Origin: Cudoniella acicularis
Lineage: Eukaryota > Ascomycota > Leotiomycetes > Helotiales > Helotiaceae
Direction of reading: 5' to 3'
Assembly (NCBI GenBank): GCA_013054445.1
Contig: JAAMPI010000186.1
Span: 1 to 54,219, forward strand
Length of the DNA: 54,219 bases
Part shown: one piece after another, positions 1 to 9,507 of the stretch
How the letters are laid out: every line of letters starts with the position of its first letter
Numbering within the stretch: the stretch's first letter is position 1
Made by a program: the position numbers and the translations under genes
The notes under the pieces: model-generated
Told to the model about the DNA's origin: nothing
What the model saw: only the letters and a program-made list of their open reading frames with translations
Database searches by the model: none

Positions 1-1384
1 GGAGCGTACGTTTAGGCCTGGCGTACGCCATTGTTTACCGGCGAGAGCATAGATGCCGACAGAGGAGTTGTAGATTTCTCCAAGGCCCCATGGGCGGACC
101 GGCTTGTGTTTTTCGTAGATAGGTTTAATGGCCCATTGCTTATCAGGCTTCCGAGAGAAGAGGGATGTGGTTGTCGGAGGAGGATTCTCATAGTATTCGA
201 CATTCTGTTGGAACATTTGGTTGACGAAATCCTCTTCGAAATTGATTCCGATGGAGGCGAGTTGGTCCATCATCCTAAATTTTGTTAGACATGTATTACC
301 TTGCAGACTTTGTAGGATCCATACCAGGCCAAGGTAATATTGGCTATTTCTTGATCATCGTATCCACCTCCACAATTACCATGACTACCAGGAAACCAGA
401 CTTGCCTTAAATCAGGCGTCGTCTGTTCCATAGTCTTTCGTTCCCATACTGCTGCGTTGAATGGTCGACGATGCTCATCGAGGGCGAGGGCCTGGAAAGC
501 ATGTCTAATCGTTCCATTGAGGTCCGTGTTATAGAATTTGTATTCTTTGGTGGAATGTGGAAGGCAAGCTTGGCGAGAATTGATATGTTAGGGATCCCTA
601 GAGATCCAACAGTATCCCATACCGCGACTGCATGTACGCGGATCTTGCTGTCATCGGGGTCGTACACCCTTGTTAATTCCAGCTGCATTATGTTAGCCAT
701 AGCAAGATGACTTTGAATCTAAGACATACCTCCTCGAGTCGTCGCTTGTATTCACGTGCCATGTTGGATCCACTTGGTTTATTTGGGAATGGAACGGTCG
801 GGAAAATATCCTTGTAATTAGGTGTTTTGAAATTCTCCTGGTCCTTGAAAATAGCATAGAAGCTCTCCATGCCTATGCGAGTGAGCAAACCGATATTGTC
901 AATCATCCCTGCCACGCTACGTGCAGTAAAAGCACCTCTACTGAAGCCAATAAGGACGATTTCGTCCCCAGGCGTGTAATTCGATGCAATGAAACTATAG
1001 ACTTCGCGAATGTGCTTCTTGGCTTAGATGAATTCTCGCTTTTTGAGAGGGGTTACTTACCTCAGAAATGCCCTTTCCAAGGGCACCGCCTGTAATGACA
1101 TCCATCATGCTTGATGAAGTACCCACGCCAGAATTGTAATAGATGATTTGAGGTGTGCCATCATCGCTCTTTCTTTTCAGAGCATGTGCAATGCGAGTGA
1201 CATTTGATGGAACCTGGAGGGTTCCTGTTGGCACATATGGAATCAGGGTAGGTTTGGTATATCCATCATCACTGTAAATTGAGCCAGGTCAGCGTGAAAT
1301 GGCAATGAATCGACCGGAAATTACGGACCTGTCCATCCACGTCCCATCACAGCACAAAATCAGGCGCTTCCTCTGTCCGGCCAT
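1..1384 (-). CDS. DUF2235 alpha/beta hydrolase-like protein, 3' end outside window
   Basis: The minus-strand start (ATG at 1384) reads MAGQRKRLILCCDGTWMDS, the classic N-terminus of DUF2235 proteins. After short introns come the nucleophile-elbow motif GFSRGAFTARS (about 935-960), the VWDTVGSLGIP motif (about 600-640), the block ALDEHRRPF (about 470) and FPGSHGNCGGGYDDQ (about 340-390). Exons join through introns near 1265-1325, 1020-1065, 683-729 and 274-300. The gene runs off the left edge. Family knowledge: DUF2235 is an alpha/beta-hydrolase fold shared with bacterial Tle1-type phospholipase effectors; fungal members have no settled function. Odd point: the frame breaks around 545-550, where one A is missing from an AAA run (IPPK/EYKFYN resumes one frame over). 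With one more A the reading is continuous, so a sequencing indel is the simplest explanation. Identification is sure; substrate and intactness are not. Confidence 0.88.
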
Positions 1385-3962
1385 GGTTTCTTCTTAGAAT
1401 AGTGTGATCTTGGATTGAGTGAATATTGGAATAAATCTTTGGGCCTAAGTGATAATCCAGAGAGCGATGAGAATGACGCTTCAGGAAATTGGGAGTATGT
1501 TGAGGCTCAGTTTGTCGGGATCCAGGAAAAATCCAAGTGCAATAGCCTCGAGCTGCACAGGGTCAGCTTGGGCGTGGGACGACTCGAGATTTTCGTGGAG
1601 GCCGCTAGGCTTGTGTAAGGTGTAAGATGGCAGATTTGCGGCCATGCTGTGTTTTTCTTGCTTTTGAAATGAGTGCATCAATCACATATGGGTTACCAGA
1701 GGTAAGCTTCATGTCTACACGTGCAACACGCAATGAAAAGGAATGGCTACAGCGCTCGCTGATGACCAGGTTGGTGGCACTTGTCACGTTGGCCAGCGTA
1801 AGCCTCAGGGCGATCTCTCGAGATCAGCGTATGTGAACATGGTGAAGGAAGAGCGGCGACGGCGACGGCGATAATGATGGGAACGAGAGCCTGAAAGAGG
1901 TGTCGTCGGGGTTGACAATCTTTTTCAACACGGCGCTGAAGGGCCTAGTCGTCGTAGCCTCATCAGAAGGGGGGGGGGCTGGGACGACGCCCCTGATTCG
2001 CCCCGGGGCCCTGGCACACTGCTGAGAAGTGTTTCTGGAAGCCTGTAATTGGTGGTGATTCAGCTGGATGGGCCACGAAATGGCGCATGCCACCCCCCTG
2101 CGAGACCAACAAGGGGCTGCTGACAGTGTCTCACAGTCTCACGGTCTCACAGTCCCACAAATCGGCGGCAGGCTGCAGCGCCGTGCGGCCTGCAATGTGA
2201 TCAGACGGTGCGATGGTACGAAGGTACAAGACTGGATGCTCGATGCTCGATGCTCGCTTGATTCGTGTGCGACGTTGACAACATGTGGAGTTGTGGTGGA
2301 GTGGTTGGTGGTGGAGAAACGTTTGGGCGCGGGTGTGGATGAGGCGGCGCATTTGTGCCTTTCCGCGCCGAATCGGCTTCTTCGGCCTCACCCGGACCGT
2401 ACCTTTTGTCCAGCCTTCCGTGTTGATGGACGTTGGAAAAACACAGCTCTCACAATCAATTTCGCAGTCGATTCCACCAGACCACGCGACCACACCAACT
2501 ACTTGCTGCTCACGCTGGAACCATTCTCTTCGGAAAACTGTGAGGGATCTAAAAGCAACTCTACGGGCCTCTCGCACAATCTAAGATGTGAGAATTCTAT
2601 GCTTCGAGCCGAGCTCCTCTCCCTCGCAGGGTTGTGAATGCGACCTTTACCTCAATCAGTCTTTTCCTTCCTGTATTGATCCTGTATCCTGCGAGCCAAG
2701 TCATCGACTTTTCCCATCTTTGGTGAAAACTTTTCCTATTCATTGATTTCAGTGGACTTTGTCGACAACGATTGAATCTCGATCCACCGCAAGACAGCAA
2801 TGTAACGCTCCCCTCGAACAGACCTTCCGGCGTCAACCGCCTGCAAGCCATTCTCCAAGTTCATGCACGCCTACACTCGGACCAACGCTCGAAAAAGGCG
2901 GTATGATATCTCTAGCGAGTGAGGGCCACCATCGTCTGCTTCAGATGAGACAAAATAACTGAACCTGGAGAGCCGCATATTCATCGTTGCAATCAATATG
3001 GCGGTGGCTTGAATGCGTGTTAGAGGTTACACTCTCAGCGGGGAAGTGCGGGGCATTTGCAAACACGTCGTGAATCTTTCAAGGAGATGAGTCGAAAGTG
3101 AAGCAAAAGTTCGGAGCTCGAGAAGTAATATTTGAGCGGATATGCCTAGTCCTACGTCTCAGTTAACTCTAGATGAGTAATTGGCCGCTTTTGTTTTTAC
3201 TGCTCTTCGATCAAAACAGCTAATGTTATAGTAGACTTCAAAGCTTGCAATCGTGCCACATCCATTTATAATTCAAGCAAGATGCACTCTCACCGTCAAG
3301 GATGCGGACCTGCAGCATTACCTTCGCCCGAGACGGGTTATTTTTCAATTATTTCCATGAAAGGCATTCCCTCGACACGTAAATCATACCCTAGTTCAAT
3401 CAACCGCGAATGACAATCGGATGATGCAGAGATTCAAGTCCTGCAAGGCCAAAATTGGCACTTATTCTTGGTTTTGCACAACGATGTGCTGGCAAGTGCT
3501 CAGGAAATGGCATGGAAGGCGCCTAAAGCGGTCCCCGAGAGCTTCTCTGTTTCCTTCATGCGCTGTCACATGCAAAATACCAGCGGAGAGAGAGCCAAAA
3601 AGACGAAAGGTGACTCCACAACAAAGGTGCATTCATGGAAAGCTACCTTTCCAATAGCGCATCCCATACTTTGTGCTCACCAACAGCACTCAAATTTTGA
3701 ATCTTCGATCCGAGGACCTGGGCATTGCACAGCGCAGCATATGAGCTACTGGGACATTCTACGCAAGGACTGCATAGTGACTCATCGAGATATGTCGACA
3801 GCACAGATGATAGGCTAGAGCGAGCCCGCAACGACCAAGATGAATGAACGCTTCAAAGGTTATTTGCAAGAATTCTACGTTAAGGCACATGAAGACAAGG
3901 CAAATTTGAACATCAACCAACAACCCTCAAGTAAAACACCTGCCCCTTGCACCTTCCGTCCT
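1385..3962. other. Intergenic region without a supported gene
   Basis: About 2.6 kb between the DUF2235 start and the 3' end of the glycosyltransferase. It holds a run of ten G (1969-1978), short direct repeats of a TCTCACAG-like unit (about 2126-2157) and three copies of ATGCTCG (about 2236-2257). An ATG-started reading frame of 189 codons (2068-2637) and shorter ones near 3421-3818 resemble no family I know. They have no intron signals and have competing frames on the other strand, so I do not call them genes. Confidence 0.5.
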
Positions 3963-5573
3963 TCACCGTGGTTGAACTTCGTCTTCTTTGCTGATATGAT
4001 CAGCTTTAGCCAGCTCCTTTAGATCGGATTTTACCAGGAATTCCCAAATACAGTTAGCCGCTTCTCGAGGGTCGTCCATGTACTTCATATTTTCTGCTAA
4101 TGCCATATTTTTTTTTTTTGTNTATGAAGGGTCGGCCAGGACCGTTCGCACTGCCTGTCGAATAACATTGGGATGCCAATTCTGTTGCTGGATTCGGATT
4201 CCGCAGCCAGCATCTATCGCATCCAAAGACGACCTCGAATCAGCGCTTACTCTTCAGAACCGATTCCGGGGTACTAAAGGAGCGGTGAAATCCACCCCAG
4301 CAGCACTCCCTTTGAGCAATCAAGATGAATAGGCTCCTTAAGGCTGTGATCTACTTACGGTCGGGGTTAATTTGCTGTTCCATTTGGGTTCCTACCCCGA
4401 TAATCGGGCTTCCTGCTGCTATAGCAGTCTGGACAGTACCCTGGCCTTCGTGACTTACAACTATATCCGCCATCGTATTCGCAGCTGGGCCAGGGATAAA
4501 TCGATCAGTCACAAAAATTCTCGGATCATCTCCTGCAACCGCACAAGCTTCTTCCAACCGGCACACCGCGGGGGAAGCCAGGACTATCACATTCCAATCA
4601 TCCTGAACGGTGTTTTTGTTGGTGCTGCTGGATGGAATAAGGCCGCGGATTGCCTCAAAAAATAAGTTCACTTATGCTGGAGCTTCCCATTGTGAGGAGA
4701 ATTTAAGGGCGACCTCCACGGCGCATCACAGCAATTACTTTAGGATCCAGCCCAGCGCTTTGCCCGCCATGTGCTGCATCCACATTACCTGCAAATAAAG
4801 GCCCTGTGATTCTGAAGTTGTCAGGTAATTTATAGCCTGTGTGGAAGGCGGGAAGGTCTGTGATGAGAGTAAGATCGGCTTTCAGTGCGTCAAAAAAGCT
4901 CAAGGGCCCGGAATTTCCCCATCCACAAGCTGCTGCGCCTAATCCAATATTTTTTTGAGTAAAAATCCTGTTGAAGAGTTAGCAAGGCTTTTTTGCTATG
5001 TAAAAACTGCATGGCACGAGCTAGGAATCAGATTTGCATGCCAAGTAAGCGTATCCGCATTCAGAAAGAAAACTGCTTGTTTGTGAAAACTTACGGTGCT
5101 TTGATCATCAGAGAACGAAGTCTTGTCGCTAGATATTTCCTCCATGGGCGTGGAAGTCGGTTAAACAGGGGGAGTTGGTCTGGCAAATCACATATAAGAC
5201 CACTAGTAACAGCCTGGATCCAAAGGCAGGGCAAGAATGCGACCGTCGGTATACCGAGCAAATGGGCAGCGAGGCTCACAAATGGCCACATTCCATGCAA
5301 GACTGCATCTGGCTGCAACTCACGCAGAGCAGCCAGTTGTTCGTCGATGAAGTCTCGACCAATTTCTCCAGAACCGACAAGTTCGGGTAGTTTCCACTGC
5401 AGATCTTCTGCGATGCTATGCCCTGCAACACGTGGTTGACACGCCACTATTTCAAAGCCATCTTTCTCGATCGTAGGCTCGAAACGGCTTCCACAATAAA
5501 GAAAACTGATTTTCAAATTGTGACCAGCTGGACAACAATCGCGAAGAGCTCTGGCAATAGCAAGGGATCGTGC
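3963..5573 (-). pseudogene. GT1 glycosyltransferase (EryCIII/MGT-like), disrupted; N-terminus not found
   Basis: Four minus-strand exon blocks give a UDP-sugar-type glycosyltransferase of the GT1 family, closest in style to bacterial macrolide transferases (COG1819/EryCIII-like). The acceptor-side half starts after an acceptor at 5574 with ARSLAIARAL, then KISFLYCGSRFEPTI (about 5516), AVLHGMWPFVSLAAH and FLPCLWIQAV. The donor-side half contains VLASPAVCRLEEA and the sugar-nucleotide signature VSHEGQGTVQTAIAAGSPI (about 4400-4470). The protein ends QPR at 3963. Breaks: an in-frame TAA near 4706-4708 between GGRP and ILLTMGSS, a missing T in a T run near 4650 (frame resumes at FFEAIRGLIP), and an N at 4122 that makes the codon TAN. 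I could not find a first exon with the N-terminal glycine/histidine motif; the stretch 5574-5760 has stops in each frame tried. It is either a decaying gene or an intact gene with assembly errors. Divergent from the MFS exporter. Confidence 0.8.
4122..4122. other. Unresolved base N next to a T homopolymer
   Basis: A single N follows a run of T. In the minus-strand glycosyltransferase it makes the codon TAN, which is Tyr or stop depending on the missing base. The position beside a homopolymer fits low-confidence basecalling. Confidence 0.95.
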
Positions 5574-6519
5574 CTAGAAGATATAAATGTTAGCGTATTC
5601 TGATTACAGTTTGTTCAAGGTCAAAACAAACGGAGAAAGACGGGTCTGGGATGTCCAAGGTGTATCCTCGCACCGACACGTATCTCTGAATTAAAATGGC
5701 AAGGAAGAAATGAACCGATTCTCCTTACAGCTTCCCCGGCATCTTCGAACGCAACACTGATGACGCATTGTTGTGGTTTTCGTTTATTAATTGGTTGTGT
5801 GCTGCAATCAGTAGTAAGATTGGAGGCTGTCTGCCAAGATCGTGTTTATCTATTCAACCAATCAGTACAGAATTCTTGAAGATATTTCTCCGATTTTAGG
5901 TCTTACTTGTCCCTTTCTCTTTTGTGCAGTGCTAAAAAGCTTCGATGGAAGAGGAAGAGAAAGACGAGAAGAGAGCGGGAATGGGAGGAGGGAATATAAT
6001 AACGCCTATGACGTGTTATCGACTCCTGGTACTGAATAACGCCATGCGGCCATCTCCACACAATCACGTTGAGTGACAGCCCGTGGACGGAAAAACCTTG
6101 AGGCACACTCTTTTCCTAATCATGGTATTGACTGTACCTTCGTATCGCCCGAAGAGCCTCGATTAGGGGACTATTCTAATAAAGGCCACGAGATCGGGCC
6201 TTCTCCCGTCATTGGGTGGAACGGAACCACGGGTCCGGATAACAACTCGCATGAACCTTCATGGATGTTTGTAGAATATGTAAGTTTCGGTATGTTTCGT
6301 GAGGATGATTATTATTCTGTGGAATCGTGAACAGAATATGTGGGTTTCGGTGTTCGTTATGGCTAATATTGCGGCAGAATCCCACGGACAAGTCCGAAAT
6401 AGCATCATGAATAGAGATGACGAACCTTAAATTTATGTTAATTAAGGTGCCGTTAATCGGGATCCCTAGAACATTTCTTTAGAACATGAATTTAGTCAAA
6501 CATCAAATTCGAAATAACA
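5574..6519. promoter_or_regulatory. Shared upstream region of the divergent glycosyltransferase and MFS genes
   Basis: About 0.95 kb lies between the first recognisable exon of the glycosyltransferase (minus) and the MFS start codon (plus). It must hold the missing first exon of the former and both promoters. It contains an imperfect direct repeat with a 60-bp offset (units starting near 6271 and 6331, sharing AGAATATG and GTTTCGG). An 85-codon open frame at 6073-6330 starts with GTG, resembles nothing I know and is not called. Confidence 0.5.
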
Positions 6520-8278
6520 ATGCCTTCCGATCAAGAAAAAAGGGCTCCTCGTTCTCTTAAAATGGCGGATGTGATTGAATCAGATGGAAGTGATGATCCA
6601 GTCGTGGCAAATGTTGTTGATTGGAATGGACCTGACGATTCTACGAATCCAATGAATNNGCCAACCAAGAAGAAAAATATACACGTCGCCTTGGCCAGCT
6701 TCATCGTCTTTCTGGTGTTCGTCACCAACTCCCTGTAGTATATCTAGACTGATGTATATATAGGAATCTCTCATCAACTATGTTTGCACCTGGAGCAAGT
6801 CTCCTTATGCGTGACTTCGAACAGACAAGTCCAATTCTTGGAACGTTGACAGTTACTATCTTCCTCCTTGGATTTGCCTTTGGTCCATTGGTCTTATCAC
6901 CCTTGTCCGAGCTTTATGGGAGATTGGTAGTTTACTACATCTCTATTGCAATCTATATTGCCTTTATCTTGGCTTGCGCGTGGAGTAGAGATGTCGCGTC
7001 ATTTTTAGTATTTCGTTTCCTCGCGGGGTGTGCGGGTTCCTCTCCTTTGACTCTTAGCGGCGGGACAGTTGCAGATACCATAGCAGTTGAGAAGAGGGGT
7101 AAATATATGGCTGTGATGACATTAGGACCGATACTTGGGCCTGTGATCGGACCTGTCGCTGGAGGATTTGTCTCCCAGAGTTTGGGATGGAGATGGACGT
7201 TTTGGATAGTGGCAATTGCTGTGAGTCCTACAATGTCTTCACTTCCCTAAATCTGCCTAAATTCCGGACAGGCTGGAGTCTGGCTGGGTTTTGCGCTGCT
7301 CTTGATGCGCGAAAACGCTTGGGAGAGTTATTCTCGAGTCAAAGGCCTCACGCCTTCGAAAAACCACAGGAAACATGGCCCTCCAAGTAAAAGGCTACAC
7401 GAAAACATCACCACTCACCTACCTTCTACGCGGACTCGCCCGGCCCATAAAGCTGCTACTCTTCTCACCCATCGTGCTCTTCCTCTCCATCTACGTCGCT
7501 CTTTGCTTTGGCCTTCTATTCCTCTGCTTCAGCACCTATTCCATGGTTTTCATAAAACAATACCAGTTCGCAATCGGAACATCCGGACTAGCCTACCTCG
7601 GCCAAGGAGTAGGAATGTTCGTCGGCCTCGTGCTATTTGGGGCTCTCAGCGACAAGATCCTCAAAGCCCAAGCGGCAAAAAGCCATAAAGGGCGATTGAC
7701 ACCTGAGGCTCGTCTTCCTCTTATGATGTATTTCACGCCTGTAATTCCTATTGGGTTTTTCTGGTATGGGTGGACGGTCGAGACGAAGGTGCATTGGATT
7801 GCGCCGATTATAGGGACGAGTTTTATTGGGTTGGGGTTTTTGTTCGTTATGGCGAGTTTTTCCCTTGCTCCTGTTTCTAGATCGTTTATGTTTGGAGATT
7901 TGTGAGCTGACGGGGAAATGAATAGCTCCCGGCACAGATTTATCTTCTTGATGCTTTCGGATCTGAAGCTGCCGCTTCAGCGCTTGCTGCAAATACGTTA
8001 CTCAGATCGCTTTTTGGCACTTTCTTGCCACTTGCTGCTCCGTAAGCCAGTTTTCTTGATTTGTTCCCCTTTTCCGAGGCTTTTCAAGTATTGTGTTCTC
8101 GCTCGGCGAGCCGTACCCGCTTACATTACCTCCCTCCTCTAGCCATCTCTACGAGAAGCTTGGCTACGGGTGGGGAAACACGCTCTTCGGTTTCCTCGCT
8201 TTAGCCTTCGCCCCAGTACCAATTCTGTTCTACAAATATGGTGAGAGGCTGAGGATGAGATTTAAGGTTGCGTTGTGA
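6520..8278 (+). CDS. DHA1-like MFS drug/metabolite exporter
   Basis: Five exons: 6520-6734, 6764-7220, 7272-7851, 7926-8041 and 8143-8278. The protein starts MPSDQEKRAPRS, has an acidic N-terminus ending in NPMNxPTKKK (the NN at 6658-6659 sits in what is normally the Trp codon of an NWP motif), and then about 12 membrane segments. Diagnostic motifs are SPLSELYGR (motif A, loop 2-3) and GPILGPVIGPVAGGF (antiporter motif C), then GWRWTFW, and near the end ALAANTLLRSLFGTFLP. This is the layout of fungal DHA1 12-TMS H+ antiporters that export drugs or secondary metabolites. Exon 3 has one extra A in a run of A at 7312-7315: MRE changes frame into TLGRVILES, matching the normal central-loop start. 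The third intron uses a GC donor (GCGAGT). Divergent from a glycosyltransferase, which suggests shared regulation. The substrate cannot be deduced. Confidence 0.9.
6658..6659. other. Two unresolved bases inside MFS exon 1
   Basis: NN followed by G forms one codon between PMN and PTKKK. Family members normally carry Trp here (NWP), so TGG is the likely codon. This is an assembly gap marker, not biology. Confidence 0.95.
7852..7925 (+). other. Non-canonical GC-AG intron of the MFS gene
   Basis: Splicing ATG|GCGAGT...GAATAG|CTCCCG joins FLFVM to LPAQIYLLDAFG in phase 0, exactly the family sequence. No GT donor nearby gives a continuous frame: the GTGAGC at about 7902 would leave only about 25 nt and the wrong phase. 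A GCTGAC branch-like site lies about 20 nt before the acceptor. Confidence 0.75.
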
Positions 8279-9507
8279 GTAAATTGCCCACTGCAGACCG
8301 AAGAGAGGGGATTAGAGAAGCGATTATTATATCGCTTGGATATGTTTAGGCGGTGGCGATTGTGGTCGTTTTGAGTTGATAGATTGATACTTGACTTTGG
8401 ATGAAAGACTGAGTGTGTGATTACTGGGCTAAAAATCTCAGTTACTGTGAGTAATTCAAGTCTATGATTCCCGGCTGAATATATTAGTTACTGTGAGTAA
8501 CTGAAGTCTACAAAATAAGTGACCCCTTCCTATATTATACATGATTTGGCACACCGCGTTCTGCAGAAAAAAAAAAACACTTCAAACTTTTAATAGCTCT
8601 GAACTAAGCGAGAGCAAGATTCTTCATCAATTCGATTCTCCTGACAGTTTTCTACTTGTTGGCTTGTTCTGACTAAAGTACTACCTCTTAATTATTTTGC
8701 TATTTTAGAGTGTTTTACTAATACATTTTCGCTTCAAGTAGATAAAATAAAGGAAGTAATCACAACAACAAAACATCCCCTCACCCACAAATTAATTAAA
8801 CCCCATACCCCATAACATTACTCCACCATCTCCTAAACAGAACGGGAAACGCGCTTATAGGTTGAGCTTTACTTTAGTTTGCTGTCTACCGGTAGTCTCT
8901 TCACGTTATATTGTTATCCACGGGAAGTTCCTGGCGACATGCAAATCGCTGGCGAAGACAACCAAAACCAATTTTGGTAGTTATTGGAAGACGGGGAAGG
9001 TTTAGAGTAATAACACATTTGAGCAATATGCAGTTGAGGACATCCGGATTCCGGACATGGTAGGTAGTTGAGGCCTATCGGTGACTGCGTAAGCTAGCTC
9101 CCTGTCGTTTGAGAATGTGTATTTGCGAGGAAGGAGATGGAGTCTAGCGGCAAATGGACCATTCATTCTATTGGCAACTTTAAGAGGCCAATTATACATA
9201 CATATATTGCTGACATTTCGCAAGGGGTGGACGAGGTTTATCTTTGATGCAAGCTAACAATTCAGCAACGTCTCAAGGTGGAGTGACTTTTATTAGTCCT
9301 GTTTCTACATACCTATAAAATAGGCTTTGATAATAGTACATTTTATTGACAACCGAAGAATGCATCACGACATGAAGCATTTTGGCATGTTGTAAGAGCT
9401 TGCCCATGCCGTGACTTTCAATGCACCTTCCTTTACCCATGAACGCCTTGCAATGCCAGAAAAGTGAACAACCAAGCTGAGATGTAAGACCTTTTATCCA
9501 GGAAGCA
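8279..9507. other. Intergenic region between convergent MFS and tRNase Z genes
   Basis: The 3' regions of both genes meet here. It is AT-rich from about 8500 to 8900. It holds two near-identical 24-bp repeats (8440-8463, 8486-8509) that contain a small hairpin, listed separately. Open frames on the minus strand at 9002-9223 and 9273-9533 have no recognisable content. Confidence 0.5.
8440..8509. repeat. Twin 24-bp direct repeats with a 7-bp hairpin, 3' of the MFS gene
   Basis: Units 8440-8463 and 8486-8509 agree at 22 of 24 positions. The second contains AGTTACTGTGAGTAACT, a perfect 7-bp inverted repeat with loop GTG; in the first the last stem pair is lost. They lie 160-230 bp after the MFS stop codon, so they could be part of the 3' UTR or terminator, or a remnant of a small element. 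Confidence 0.8.

Noticed and set aside
2068..2637. 189-codon ATG-started open frame
   Set aside because: No family resemblance and no splice pattern, overlaps a 148-codon frame on the other strand, and crosses short tandem repeats. Chance open frame is more likely.
6073..6330. 85-codon frame in the GT-MFS spacer that looks somewhat protein-like
   Set aside because: Starts with GTG and matches neither the missing GT exon (wrong strand) nor any family I know.
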